Positions 40,481-49,538 of a DNA stretch of 64,000 nt are shown here, one piece after another. The translations under genes and the position numbers were made by a program. How positions within the stretch are numbered: position 1 is the stretch's first letter; each line of letters starts with the position of its first letter. The stretch comes from Loktanella gaetbuli (GTDB lineage: Bacteria; Pseudomonadota; Alphaproteobacteria; Rhodobacterales; Rhodobacteraceae): the NCBI RefSeq assembly GCF_020531945.1, contig NZ_JAJATZ010000001.1:124001-188000 (forward strand). The letters are read 5' to 3'. Under the pieces are notes generated by a model. That model ran no database searches and had not been told where the DNA came from. It saw nothing but the letters and a program-made list of their open reading frames with translations.

Positions 40481-40803
40481 CGGATACCTCTTGGTATAGA
40501 ATTTGGCCCTGACGTAGCATGCAACCGCAGGACTGTCAGTGACAAATTTAAGACCATGCGCAGCGCCGCCGACAACAAAAAAGGGCCCCGCAAAGGACCC
40601 TTTTCCGTTCTCCCTGCCGGACGTTGCCGACGAATTGACCGAACGCTATGGCAAGCTTTCTGTTGCGTCAACGCGAAAATGGTGGGGCGCGGCATTGGGT
40701 CCCGTTGCCATGTCGGCAAATCGAACCAACCCCGGTTTGAGGCTTTTATCAGGCGCACCGGGCGCATAGAGTTTCGCTGCAAAAGAACGCTTTGGGGGTT
40801 GAT
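40481..40803. other. intergenic region with an orphan bidirectional terminator-like hairpin
   Basis: A 323-base gap between divergent genes that should hold only promoters. At 40577-40604 AAAAGGG and CCCTTTT form a 7-bp stem extended by two G-C pairs past a C-A mismatch, with A-runs to the left and Ts to the right, so it resembles a terminator on both strands (better on minus, six As). No gene ends here. A small RNA read leftwards from about 40790, or insulation between divergent promoters, would explain it. I find no convincing reading frame. Confidence 0.4.
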
Positions 40804-42342
40804 ATGACGGATCGTATTTTCATCGGGGGTGGTGGTGAAAACTATGCCGTACCGCAGGAGTTGTTGCTGGACAAGGCCAATCGCCATGGCCTGATCGCGG
40901 GCGCCACCGGGACCGGCAAGACTGTCACGCTGCAAATTTTGGCCGAAGGATTTTCCGCCGCTGGCGTCCCGGTGTTCCTGTCCGACGTCAAGGGCGATCT
41001 GTCGGGCCTTGCGGTCAGCGGATCAGCCGATTTCAAGCTGCACGAACCCTTTATGAAGCGGTCCGAAACCATCGGTCTGGACCTGCAATACAGCGCCTTT
41101 CCGGTCACGTTCTGGGACCTGCTGGGGGAACAGGGCCACCCGATCCGGGCGACCGTCGCGGAAATGGGTCCGCTGCTGCTAAGCCGTCTGCTGGGTCTGA
41201 CCGACGTGCAGGAAGGCGTGATGAACGTCGCATTCCGCGTGGCCGACGAAGAGGGGCTGCCGCTGCTGGACCTCAAGGACCTGCAGGCGCTGCTGGTCTG
41301 GGTTGGACAGAATGCCAAGGATCTGTCGCTGCGCTATGGCAATGTCGCGGCGTCCTCGGTGGGCGCGATCCAGCGGCAGTTGCTGGTGCTGGAAAATCAG
41401 GGCGGCAACCAGTTGTTCGGTGAACCCGCGCTGGAATTGTCGGACATTATCCGCTGTGCCGATGACGGGCGCGGCATGATCAACATTCTGGCGGCTGACC
41501 GGCTGATGGCGTCACCCGCGCTTTATGCCACGTTCCTGTTGTGGCTGTTGTCGGAACTGTTCGAGGAACTGCCAGAGGTCGGCAACCCGGACAAACCCAA
41601 ACTGGTGTTTTTCTTTGACGAGGCGCACCTGCTGTTCGACGACGCACCCAAGGCGCTGGTGGACAAGGTCGAACAGGTCGCACGCCTGATCCGGTCCAAG
41701 GGGGTTGGCGTCTATTTCATCACGCAGAACCCCGACGATGTGCCGGACGATGTGCTGGGTCAGTTGGGAAACCGCGTGCAGCACGCCTTGCGGTCATTTA
41801 CCGAACGCGACCGCAAGGCCTTGCAAAAGGCCGCCGAAACTTATCGTCAAAACCCCGCATTCGACACGGCAGAGGCGATCCAGCAGGTCGGCACCGGCGA
41901 GGCCGTGACGTCGATGCTGGACCCCAAAGGCGCCCCGATGATTGTCGAACGCACGCTGATCCGCCCGCCGTCGTCGCAACTGGGGCCCATTGATCCCAGC
42001 ACGCGCGCCGTGATGATGGGCCAGAACCCGATGCACGCAAAATACAGCACCGCAGTGGACCGCGACAGCGCGTTCGAGATGCTGAGCAAGCGCGCCGACG
42101 ACGCGGCCAAAGCCGCCGCAGAAGCCGAAGCCGCCGAGGAAAAGGCCGAAGCGCAAGAGCGCGAATTCAAGATGGCGCGTCGCTACGAAGGCAAGCAGAC
42201 CGGGCGGTCAACCTCGCGCCGGGCCAAGGATGACGGCGGTTTTGGAGGGGCCATCGCATCGGTCGTGGTCAAGGAACTGAAGGGCACCACCGGTCGTCGT
42301 ATCGTGCGCGGCATTCTGGGCGGATTGTTCAAGGGTCGCTGA
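40804..42342 (+). CDS. HerA-like ATPase (DUF853)
   Basis: A 512-residue P-loop protein: Walker A GATGTGKTVTLQ at about residues 34-45, Walker B KLVFFFDEAHLLFDD, then the sensor region VYFITQNPDDVPDDVLGQLGNRVQHALR. A long Ala/Glu-rich coiled segment (AAKAAAEAEAAEEKAEAQ) precedes a basic Gly-rich tail. This is the DUF853/HerA-like C-terminal group; members are hexameric translocase relatives with unknown function. Start at 40804 with TTGGGGGTTGAT; a TTG four codons earlier is possible. Its stop overlaps the methyltransferase ATG by one base. Confidence 0.9.
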   Translation: MTDRIFIGGGGENYAVPQELLLDKANRHGLIAGATGTGKTVTLQILAEGFSAAGVPVFLSDVKGDLSGLAVSGSADFKLHEPFMKRSETIGLDLQYSAFPVTFWDLLGEQGHPIRATVAEMGPLLLSRLLGLTDVQEGVMNVAFRVADEEGLPLLDLKDLQALLVWVGQNAKDLSLRYGNVAASSVGAIQRQLLVLENQGGNQLFGEPALELSDIIRCADDGRGMINILAADRLMASPALYATFLLWLLSELFEELPEVGNPDKPKLVFFFDEAHLLFDDAPKALVDKVEQVARLIRSKGVGVYFITQNPDDVPDDVLGQLGNRVQHALRSFTERDRKALQKAAETYRQNPAFDTAEAIQQVGTGEAVTSMLDPKGAPMIVERTLIRPPSSQLGPIDPSTRAVMMGQNPMHAKYSTAVDRDSAFEMLSKRADDAAKAAAEAEAAEEKAEAQEREFKMARRYEGKQTGRSTSRRAKDDGGFGGAIASVVVKELKGTTGRRIVRGILGGLFKGR

Positions 42343-42965
42343 TGGTCGATGACAAAACATTCTGGGATCGCGCGGCGGACAAATATATCAGCGATCCGAT
42401 CGCTGATATGGATGCCTACGAAGAAGGGTTGCGCCGCACGATCCCCCATCTGTCAAAGGACATGCGCGCGATAGAGATTGGGTGCGGGTCCGGCATGACC
42501 GCCCGCAGGCTGGCCCCGCATGTCGGTCATCTGACGGCGACCGATCTGTCCAGCGCAATGATCGCGCATGCGCGCAAACTTCAGGACACTGAAAACGGCC
42601 CCGAAAACATCGATTACCGCGTGGCCGACCTCGCGGGGCTTTCGCACGAAAACGCCGACGTGGTTTTGTGTTTCAGTCTGCTGCATTTGCTGCCCGATCT
42701 GGACGCTGGCCTGCGTCAGATACATCAAATATTGCCAGCGGGTAGCCTGTTCATTTCGAAAACGCCATGTCTTGGCGGGATATGGTCAGCACTCAAGTTG
42801 ATCATGTGGCCGATGAGGCGACTGGGCAAGGCACCGTCCAATGTCCATTTTTTCACTGCGGAGCGTCTGGAAAACAGGGTCAGGGCTGCTGGATTTGATA
42901 TCGTCGCCGCAGATGTTCAGCCTACGCGCCCACCGCACCACCATATCGTTGCGCGCCGCATCTGA
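42342..42965 (+). CDS. class I SAM-dependent methyltransferase
   Basis: A 207-residue methyltransferase with motif I IEIGCGSGMTARRLA, an acidic motif II region (LTATDLSSAMIAHA), YRVADLAGL and VVLCFSLLHLL. The C-terminal half has ISKTPCLGGIWSALKLIMWPMRRLG and AAGFDIVAADVQPT. Substrate unknown; the fold resembles ubiquinone/menaquinone-type small-molecule methyltransferases. It overlaps the HerA-like gene by TGATG, so they are co-translated. Confidence 0.87.
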   Translation: MVDDKTFWDRAADKYISDPIADMDAYEEGLRRTIPHLSKDMRAIEIGCGSGMTARRLAPHVGHLTATDLSSAMIAHARKLQDTENGPENIDYRVADLAGLSHENADVVLCFSLLHLLPDLDAGLRQIHQILPAGSLFISKTPCLGGIWSALKLIMWPMRRLGKAPSNVHFFTAERLENRVRAAGFDIVAADVQPTRPPHHHIVARRI

Positions 42966-43007
42966 CTGATTGACCCAAAGGTCGGACCATCTGCCTGGGC
43001 CGGACGG

Positions 43008-44324
43008 TCAGAGCGGACGGATACTGAGGACGGAAATCCGGTTCTCGTCCTTTTCCATCACCTCGAACCGGAATCCGTGAAAGCTGAAGACCTGACCGAC
43101 CAGCGGGATGATCTGCGCCTCGTGGATCACCAGGCCGGCGACGGTATTCGCGGTCTCGTCTGGCAGGTTCCAGTCATGCGCACGGTTCACGTCGCGGATC
43201 GTCATGGACCCATCCACCAGATAGCCGCCGTCTGGGGTCGTTTCGAACACATAGTCTTCTTCGTCGTCGTGTTCGTCAGCGATTTCGCCCACGATTTCCT
43301 CGAGGATATCCTCGAGTGTCAGCAAACCCTGCAATGCACCGTATTCATCGACCACCAGCGCGAAATGCGATTTGCGTTTCAGGAACTGGCGCATCTGGTC
43401 GTTCAGCGTCGTGGTTTCCGGCACGAAATAGGGCGGCATGGCCACGTCCATGATGTCGACGCGGGTGACACCGTCGGACAGTTTCGTGCCGTCGTCCTGC
43501 ACGTCATGCATGGCGCGCAACAGGTCCTTGGCGTGGATGACGCCGACAATGTTTTCGGGGTCGTCACGGAACAGCGGCAGGCGGGTGTGCGTGCTTTCCA
43601 GACACTGGCGCAGGATATCGGCTGCGGGCTGGTCGGCGTCGACCATTTCGATGCCGGACCGGTGCAACATCACCTCTTCGACGGTGCGTTCCGCCAGATC
43701 CAGCGCGCCTAGGATGCGGTCGCGGTCCTCTTTCTGCACGACGCCTTCGGAATGGCCCAGTTGCAGCGCACCGGCAATTTCCTCGCGTACGGCGAGGATG
43801 TTGCTGTCGGGATCGGTCTGCACGCCAAAGACGCGCAGCACACCGCGCACGAAAAACCGGACGGCCCCGACGATGGGCGAAAACAGGATCACGACCACCT
43901 TGATCGGGCGCGACACGATGCTGGCTGTTGTTTCGGGGTTGGTGATGGCGTAGGTTTTCGGCAAAACCTCTGCAAAAATCAGGACCAGCGTGGTCATGAC
44001 AAGGGTGGCCAGCGCCACGCCGTTGGGGCCAAAGAGCCGGGTCAACAGCGCCGTTGCAAGCGACGTCGCCAGGATGTTGACTACGTTGTTGCCCAGCAGG
44101 ACCGACCCGATCAGGCGTTCGTTATCCTCGGTCAGGTCCAGCGCACGCGATGCACCCTTGTTGCCGCGGTCGGCGGCGGCGCGCAGTTTCCCGCGCGAGG
44201 CAGCGGTCAAGGCGGTTTCGGACCCCGAAAAGAACCCTGACATGAACAACAGCAGAAGGATGCCCCCGGCAGTAATCCAGAAAGCGGCGTCAAAGAGCGC
44301 GGGCGCGCTCGAAAGGGGGTCCAT
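43008..44324 (-). CDS. CorC/HlyC family membrane protein with DUF21 and CBS domains
   Basis: A 438-residue protein. The N-terminal DUF21 region has three to four membrane segments (FWITAGGILLLLFMSGFFSGSETALTAASRG at the start). Two CBS domains follow (about 205-330: VMLHRSGIEMVDAD, IVGVIHAKDLL; FALVVDEYGALQGLLTLEDILEEIVGEI). A C-terminal CorC/HlyC domain ends the protein (GSMTIRDVNRAHDWNLP, HGFRFEVMEKDENRISVLSI). Relatives act in magnesium/cobalt efflux. Upstream of it on the same strand is xerD. Confidence 0.9.
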   Translation of the reverse strand: MDPLSSAPALFDAAFWITAGGILLLLFMSGFFSGSETALTAASRGKLRAAADRGNKGASRALDLTEDNERLIGSVLLGNNVVNILATSLATALLTRLFGPNGVALATLVMTTLVLIFAEVLPKTYAITNPETTASIVSRPIKVVVILFSPIVGAVRFFVRGVLRVFGVQTDPDSNILAVREEIAGALQLGHSEGVVQKEDRDRILGALDLAERTVEEVMLHRSGIEMVDADQPAADILRQCLESTHTRLPLFRDDPENIVGVIHAKDLLRAMHDVQDDGTKLSDGVTRVDIMDVAMPPYFVPETTTLNDQMRQFLKRKSHFALVVDEYGALQGLLTLEDILEEIVGEIADEHDDEEDYVFETTPDGGYLVDGSMTIRDVNRAHDWNLPDETANTVAGLVIHEAQIIPLVGQVFSFHGFRFEVMEKDENRISVLSIRPL

Positions 44325-44379
44325 CAGGTCAGTTCCATTTATTGATCAAGGCGAGGATATGGGGTCTGGCACAGTCGCT

Positions 44380-45318
44380 TCAAGTGGTTTTGCCCGCTTG
44401 TGCCAACGGGTGGTGATTGAGCACCAGTTCAGACAGCGCTTCGTCCAGGACATGGGTATAGATTTCGGTCGTGGCGACGTCGGCGTGACCCAGCATGATC
44501 TGGATCGCGCGCAGATCGGCACCGCCCGCTAGCAGATGGGTGGCAAAGGCGTGACGCATGGTGTGCGGTGTCACATCGGTATGGGCCAGACCAGCGGTCG
44601 CGGCCAGTTCCTTGATCAATGTGAAAAACCGCTGGCGGGTCATGTGCCCCGCCTTGCCGCGGGCGGGAAAGAGGAATTTCGACACAGGCTTGCCCTGTGC
44701 GCGGCGTGCGTCCTGTTCGGCGTCCCAGACCTGCAACCAGTCGCGCACAGCCATGCGTGCAGGGGGCGACAACGGGACCAGACGTTCCTTGCCACCCTTG
44801 CCCAGCACCAGCAGCATGCGGGGGTCACCGCGTGCGGCGCTGACGGGCAGGCTGACCAGTTCCGTCACACGCATCCCCGTGGCATACAGCAATTCCATCA
44901 GGCAGGTATTGCGTGTCGCGTCGGGGCCTGTGTCACGGGCCGCCTGCAACAGCCTGCCGACCTCTTGGACGGTCAGCGTCTTGGGCAGGGATCTGGATTT
45001 GCCCGGCCCCTTGATCCGGATCGCCGGGTTATCGGCGCGCCAGCCTTCTTCGAATGCAAAACGGTAAAGCTGCCGGATCGCCGACAGCCTGCGGGCGCGG
45101 GTCGCGCGGGCAAGGCCCTGCGCGTCGCAATCGATCAGATAGCTTTCGACATGGTCCTGCGTCGCGGTGTCGAAATGCAGTCCCTTGTCGGCCAGCCAAT
45201 CCGCGAAATCGGCCAGATCGCGGGCATAGGCCAGTTGTGTGTTCTGTGCTGCGTCCAGTTCTGCAGCCTGTGCCGCGACAAAGGTCTGTACCCAGCGCGT
45301 CATCGGCTGCGCCGTCAT
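44380..45318 (-). CDS. xerD: tyrosine recombinase XerD
   Basis: A 312-residue site-specific recombinase that resolves chromosome dimers at dif with XerC and FtsK. It has the SAM-like N-terminal domain (FVAAQAAELDAAQNTQLAYARDLADFADWL) and catalytic residues Arg in YATGMRVTELVSL, Lys in VLGKGGKERLVPL, His-x-x-Arg in TPHTMRHAFATHLL, His in LGHADVATTEIYTH and the nucleophile Tyr in that motif. The ATG overlaps the stop of the upstream gene (ATGA), so it is coupled to a protein of unknown function. Confidence 0.93.
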   Translation of the reverse strand: MTAQPMTRWVQTFVAAQAAELDAAQNTQLAYARDLADFADWLADKGLHFDTATQDHVESYLIDCDAQGLARATRARRLSAIRQLYRFAFEEGWRADNPAIRIKGPGKSRSLPKTLTVQEVGRLLQAARDTGPDATRNTCLMELLYATGMRVTELVSLPVSAARGDPRMLLVLGKGGKERLVPLSPPARMAVRDWLQVWDAEQDARRAQGKPVSKFLFPARGKAGHMTRQRFFTLIKELAATAGLAHTDVTPHTMRHAFATHLLAGGADLRAIQIMLGHADVATTEIYTHVLDEALSELVLNHHPLAQAGKTT

Positions 45319-46826
45319 GTGCGGCGGTCCAGCAGCAGCAACTCGATCGCGGCCTGGCGTGCCACCTTGTCCTGTCCCGCGGCGCGCAGCACACGCAGCG
45401 CATCGGTGATCGCAGGACCATCACCTGCCGCACCTGCGTCAAAGATCGCGATGGCACGCAACAATGCCTCTCCCGTGCGGCCATTCTGGAGCAGGGCATC
45501 CAGCTGCGCGGACGGTGGCGCACCGTCAAAGCCTGCACTGATCGCGGCCTCGACCGTGGTACGTGTCGGCACATCCGCCGGATCGCCCGACAGCAAGGCC
45601 TGGATCAACGCGCTGCCGCCAGGGGCCGATTGACCGCCCAGATGCCGGACCGTGCGCACGATGTCGGACACCTTTGGGTCATCGAGACCATCCAGATCGT
45701 CGGCGTAGAGCGTGGCAAAGAGGGTCTCTGCGCGGATGGCCTGCATGGCGTCCCAGGCAGCGGGCAGGGTGGCAACCATGGCCGATCTATCCGCAATGCG
45801 GGTTGCGGCATGAAATTCCTGAAAGGCGTCGACCCGGTCCCAGACCCCGCCGGACGCTGACGGCGTGCGCGCCAGATACAGGTTCGACAGGCTGGCGGCG
45901 GGAAGGGCGTTGTGCATGGCCAGCCGTTCGGCTGCGTCCAGTCGTGTCTTGAGCCCGACCGTGTCGCCCAGATCCGCATAGGCAAAGGCCAGCGGCAGGC
46001 GTGCGGTCGAAAGACCCTCTCCGATGGCACCGCGCAGGCGGAACACAAGCGGGCTGATACGGTCCGGGGCCGCCATCGGTCCTTTGCCTTCGAACAATTC
46101 CGGGTCCAGAAAGCGTGACAACAGCAATTCTTCATCTGCATCCAGATCGCCGAGGGCTGCGTTGGTGTTGACGGTCAGGGCCGCGGCCGACCAATCGCCC
46201 GCGCGCGCCAGACAAAAGACCCTCGCCGATACCGTGGGGGCAAGCGATGGGCTGGCCTGCATGGCGCGGCAGGCGTCATCCTCGGATCCGGTCAGCAGTG
46301 CGACGTCGAACCAACGCCGGAACAGGGCCGGATCACGGGTCGCGTCCAAGGTGTCGATCAGTGCCTGCGCCTGTGGCAACAGCGCCAGGTCCAGCAATTT
46401 GTCGATCCGCGCGACCAAAACGGGCAATTCCGCCCCGGCGGGTGCCTCGGCGCGGGTCAGCAAAAGGGCGGACAACAGGCCATGCAATGCAGGCAGGCCG
46501 GGCGCTGCCTGTGCGTTGATCAGGGTCGTCACGTCATCACCTGTGCTGGCCTGCCACATGTCTGCGGGCAGGCCGCTGATGCGCGGGGCGAGGACGCCCA
46601 CAGCACCGAAACCCGAGGCCCCGAGGGGGGTGACTGTGACCTGAGGGACATCGATGCTGCTGGCCACCGATGGTTCATCGCGTGGTACTGGCGGCAACGG
46701 GGCAGGGGCCGTGATGGCCACGGATTGCGACAGCCAGTCAATCGCGGACAGGGGTTCATTCGCTGTCTGCGACAGGCCTGTTGCGGGCATCAGCACGACC
46801 GCCGCTATCGCTGCATGCCTGTTCAA
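45315..46826 (-). CDS. hypothetical exported helical-repeat protein coupled to xerD
   Basis: A 503-residue protein I do not recognise by name. From a TTG at 46826, it starts with a signal peptide (MNRHAAIAAVVLMPATGLSQ). A Pro-rich stretch (APAPLPPVPRDEP) follows, then mostly helical sequence with TPR/Sel1-like spacing: LDLALLPQAQALIDTLDATRD, AYADLGDTVGLKTRLDAAER, and LLQNGRTGEALLRAIAIFDAG. The TTG lies after GGAAACCGA and overlaps the preceding small gene stop as TTGA; its own TGA overlaps the xerD ATG. The signal suggests a periplasmic scaffold. I recall such genes between aroK and xerD in related genomes, never with a function. Confidence 0.75.
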   Translation of the reverse strand: MNRHAAIAAVVLMPATGLSQTANEPLSAIDWLSQSVAITAPAPLPPVPRDEPSVASSIDVPQVTVTPLGASGFGAVGVLAPRISGLPADMWQASTGDDVTTLINAQAAPGLPALHGLLSALLLTRAEAPAGAELPVLVARIDKLLDLALLPQAQALIDTLDATRDPALFRRWFDVALLTGSEDDACRAMQASPSLAPTVSARVFCLARAGDWSAAALTVNTNAALGDLDADEELLLSRFLDPELFEGKGPMAAPDRISPLVFRLRGAIGEGLSTARLPLAFAYADLGDTVGLKTRLDAAERLAMHNALPAASLSNLYLARTPSASGGVWDRVDAFQEFHAATRIADRSAMVATLPAAWDAMQAIRAETLFATLYADDLDGLDDPKVSDIVRTVRHLGGQSAPGGSALIQALLSGDPADVPTRTTVEAAISAGFDGAPPSAQLDALLQNGRTGEALLRAIAIFDAGAAGDGPAITDALRVLRAAGQDKVARQAAIELLLLDRRT

Positions 46827-46975
46827 TCGGTTTCCAGCGTGACAGGTTGCGTGATCTGCGTGCTGGGTGCTGCAAAATCGTCGGGAAACAGCAGCGGTCC
46901 CGCATAGGCGTATGCGATCAACGCAAGGCCTGCGACCAGGATCAGGAAAAACAAGAATTTCATCAATCGCCACAT
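46823..46975 (-). CDS. small single-pass membrane protein, hypothetical
   Basis: Fifty codons, MWRLMKFLFFLILVAGLALI to the helix end, then a periplasmic or cytoplasmic tail with STQITQPVTLETD. One hydrophobic helix at residues 5-25. ATG at 46975 or 46963; I prefer the first because MWRLMKFLFF resembles the starts of similar short proteins. Its TGA overlaps the TTG of the next gene (TTGA), so it heads the small-protein/exported-protein/xerD set. Divergent from aroK. Function unknown. Confidence 0.6.
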   Translation of the reverse strand: MWRLMKFLFFLILVAGLALIAYAYAGPLLFPDDFAAPSTQITQPVTLETD

Positions 46976-47128
46976 CTGTCTGGGCCCCTGCCGATTTGTC
47001 GCCGGACGATTGGTCGCCACGGATTTGAGATGTTTATATATGGCCTTTTCGGCAAGATCACGCCATTCAAGGCAGGAAATCTGAAACTGGCGGTAGATAG
47101 CCTGCCGCGATAGGCAAATGGGTGACCA

Positions 47129-47707
47129 GTGGGGTCCGAGACACGCACCACCGGCTCTGGATCCCTGACCCTGCATCGCACCGTGGTGATGGTGGGCATG
47201 ATGGGGTCGGGCAAGACCGCGATTGGCCGCGCACTGGCGGCACGACTTGGGGTGCCGTTCACCGATAGCGATGCCGAGATCGAAACGGCCGCCGCTGCCA
47301 CGATCGCCGAAATCTTTGAACGCGACGGCGAGACGTTTTTCCGCCGCCGCGAATCAGAGGTCATCGCGCGGTTGATGACCGACCGTCCCGCGATCCTGTC
47401 CACCGGGGGCGGGGCCTATCTGGCAGAACGGAACCGTGACGTGATCCACGAGCACGGCATTGCGGTCTGGCTGAATGCACCGTTGAGCGTGCTGTGGGAC
47501 AGGGTCAGAAACAAGGATACGCGACCGCTGCTGCGGACTGCCGATCCTTATGGCACGCTTGCGCAGCTCTTTGCCAACCGCAGTCCGGTCTATGCGCAGG
47601 CGGAATTGACACTGGACGTGCAGCCACGGTCGACAATCGAGGACACCACAAGCGCGGTGATCGACTTGCTGGCGACACGTCCCGACATACTGGAGGTTCA
47701 CCGATGA
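47129..47707 (+). CDS. aroK: shikimate kinase
   Basis: A 192-residue P-loop kinase phosphorylating shikimate, fifth step of chorismate synthesis. It has VVMVGMMGSGKTAIGRALA, the DSD acidic motif FTDSDAEIE, FRRRESEV, STGGGAYL and RPLL with the lid Arg. The GTG at 47129 gives a 17-residue extra N-terminus before the P-loop strand; GGGTGACCA may serve as ribosome site. Its stop overlaps the aroB start (ATGA). Confidence 0.95.
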   Translation: MGSETRTTGSGSLTLHRTVVMVGMMGSGKTAIGRALAARLGVPFTDSDAEIETAAAATIAEIFERDGETFFRRRESEVIARLMTDRPAILSTGGGAYLAERNRDVIHEHGIAVWLNAPLSVLWDRVRNKDTRPLLRTADPYGTLAQLFANRSPVYAQAELTLDVQPRSTIEDTTSAVIDLLATRPDILEVHR

Positions 47708-48807
47708 CCGAAACCGTCGCTGTTGATCTGCCGGGGCGTGCCTACGACGTGGTGATCGGTCCGGGCCTGATGTCCGGTGCCGGTGCGCGCATTGCAGCAC
47801 TGGGTGGGCGTCGCCATGTCGCCATTCTGACCGATGAAACCGTGGCCGGGCTGCATTTGAACAATTTGCAGGCGGCGCTGACTGACGCCGGTCTGACGTC
47901 AGAGGCCTTGGCCCTGCCGCCGGGCGAGGCTACCAAATGCTGGGCGCAGCTGTCGCGCAGTGTCGAGTGGCTGCTGGATCAAAAGGTCGAACGGGGCGAT
48001 GTGATCGTGGCGCTTGGCGGTGGCGTGATCGGGGATCTGGGCGGGTTCGCCGCCGCGATCCTGCGGCGCGGTGTCCGTTTCGTGCAGGTGCCCACCAGCC
48101 TGTTGGCGCAGGTCGACAGCTCTGTCGGGGGCAAGACCGGGATCAACGCACCGCAGGGCAAGAACCTGGTCGGCGCGTTTCATCAACCCAGCCTCGTGTT
48201 GGCCGATACGGATCTGCTGGCCACGCTGCCCGCCCGGGATTTTCTGGCGGGTTACGGTGAGGTTGTGAAATACGGCCTGCTGGGTGATGCCGCATTCTTT
48301 GACTGGCTCGAGACGAACGCCGCTGCAATGGCCGCAGGTGATGTGGATGCGCGGGTGCGCGCCGTGACGCGGTCGGTGCAGATGAAGGCCGACATCGTCT
48401 TGCGCGACGAAACCGAACAGGGTGACCGTGCACTGTTGAATCTGGGTCATACGTTCTGTCACGCGCTCGAGGCTGCGACGGGCTATTCCGACCGCCTGCT
48501 GCATGGCGAGGGCGTGGCGATCGGCTGTGCGCTGGCGTTCGAACTGTCGCAAAGGCTGGGTCTGTGCCCACAAGAGGACCCCAGCCGCGTCCGCGCGCAT
48601 CTGGCCGCACTTGGCATGAAAAAGGACATCCGCGACATTCCCGGCGATCTGCCCGACCCCGAGGCCCTGCTTGCCCTCATGGGACAGGATAAAAAGGTTC
48701 AGGCCGGTGTGCTGCGGTTTGTGCTGGCACGCGGCATCGGCAAGGCGTTCGTCACGTCCGATGTGCCACGCGATGCGGTCCTGTCGGTCCTGGCGGACTC
48801 GTTCTAG
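47704..48807 (+). CDS. aroB: 3-dehydroquinate synthase
   Basis: A 367-residue NAD-dependent enzyme making 3-dehydroquinate from DAHP. It has VIVALGGGVIGDLGGFAAA, PTSLLAQVDSSVGGKTGIN, GYGEVVKYGLLGD with the conserved Glu/Lys, and LLNLGHTFCHALEA plus HGEGVAIG holding zinc ligands. Overlaps aroK by ATGA, the standard aroKB pair. Converges on ssb with a shared hairpin between. Confidence 0.96.
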   Translation: MTETVAVDLPGRAYDVVIGPGLMSGAGARIAALGGRRHVAILTDETVAGLHLNNLQAALTDAGLTSEALALPPGEATKCWAQLSRSVEWLLDQKVERGDVIVALGGGVIGDLGGFAAAILRRGVRFVQVPTSLLAQVDSSVGGKTGINAPQGKNLVGAFHQPSLVLADTDLLATLPARDFLAGYGEVVKYGLLGDAAFFDWLETNAAAMAAGDVDARVRAVTRSVQMKADIVLRDETEQGDRALLNLGHTFCHALEAATGYSDRLLHGEGVAIGCALAFELSQRLGLCPQEDPSRVRAHLAALGMKKDIRDIPGDLPDPEALLALMGQDKKVQAGVLRFVLARGIGKAFVTSDVPRDAVLSVLADSF

Positions 48808-48816
48808 GGCGGAACG

Positions 48817-48842
48817 CAAAACGCCGCCCCGTGGGGCGGCGT
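48817..48842 (-). terminator. shared terminator hairpin between aroB and ssb
   Basis: ACGCCGCCC and GGGCGGCGT form a 9-bp stem around CGTG (48821-48842). On the minus strand it runs into TTTT, so it terminates ssb well; on plus the following bases are GTCTGTT, a weak tract for aroB. Confidence 0.7.
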
Positions 48843-48850
48843 CTGTTGGA

Positions 48851-49399
48851 TCAGAACGGGATTTCGTCGTCCATGTCGCGGCCACCGCCGCCGCCGCCGC
48901 CGCCATTGCCGCCACCACCGTAGCCACCACCAGAGCTGCCGCCGCCATAACCGCCCCCGCTGTCGCCACCGTAGCCGCCGCCGCTGTCGCCGCCATAGCC
49001 GCCACCGGAATCACCGCCGTAGGCACCGCCGCCACCGGCGTTGTCGCCACGACCGTCAAGCATGGTCAGCGTCGAATTGTAGGGGCGCAACACGACTTCG
49101 GTGCTGTAGCGGTCCTGACCGGACTGGTCCTGCCATTTGCGGGTTTCCAGCTGGCCTTCGATATAGACCTTGGATCCCTTGCGCAGATATTGTTCTGCCA
49201 CCTTGGCCAGGGGTTCGCTGAAAATCGCGACGCTGTGCCATTCGGTGCGTTCCTTGCGTTCGCCCGAATTGCGGTCCTTCCAGGTTTCAGAAGTGGCGAT
49301 CCGCAGGTTGCAGACCTTGCCACCGTTCTGAAACGTGCGCACCTCTGGGTCGCGCCCCAGGTTGCCGATGATGATGACCTTGTTCACTGAACCCGCCAT
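48851..49399 (-). CDS. ssb: single-stranded DNA-binding protein
   Basis: A 182-residue SSB. The OB-fold domain covers residues 1-115 (MAGSVNKVIIIGNLGRDPEV, ATSETWKDRNSGERKERTEWH, RKGSKVYIEGQL). A very Gly-rich linker (121-173) built from YGGDSGGG units follows. The acidic tip MDDEIPF is the standard docking peptide for repair and replication partners. The ATG at 49399 follows AGGGGGACTTC; upstream reading is unrelated. It is divergent from the lytic transglycosylase gene. Confidence 0.96.
   Translation of the reverse strand: MAGSVNKVIIIGNLGRDPEVRTFQNGGKVCNLRIATSETWKDRNSGERKERTEWHSVAIFSEPLAKVAEQYLRKGSKVYIEGQLETRKWQDQSGQDRYSTEVVLRPYNSTLTMLDGRGDNAGGGGAYGGDSGGGYGGDSGGGYGGDSGGGYGGGSSGGGYGGGGNGGGGGGGGRDMDDEIPF
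48881..49021. repeat. 24-base tandem repeats in the ssb linker
   Basis: The part of ssb coding the linker contains at least three consecutive 24-base units encoding YGGDSGGG, then degenerate Gly-rich units. Units differ mainly at third codon positions, so the repeat is kept at protein level. Such tracts change length by slippage. Confidence 0.7.
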
Positions 49400-49538
49400 G
49401 AAGTCCCCCTGCGATTCTGATGTTCGTGCCGTTGTGACAGATTTGCGGCCCAAGGTTAACAGGGCCTGAAGACCATTGGGGTGGTCAGGCGCGTCGAATC
49501 GGATAGACTGAGTACTCACGCGTATCCCGGGGGCGTCC

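Noticed and set aside
44340..44350. TTGATCAA near 44343 considered as an FNR site
   Set aside because: FNR sites need TTGAT-N4-ATCAA; this lacks the spacer and lies just outside the CorC start without a matching promoter.
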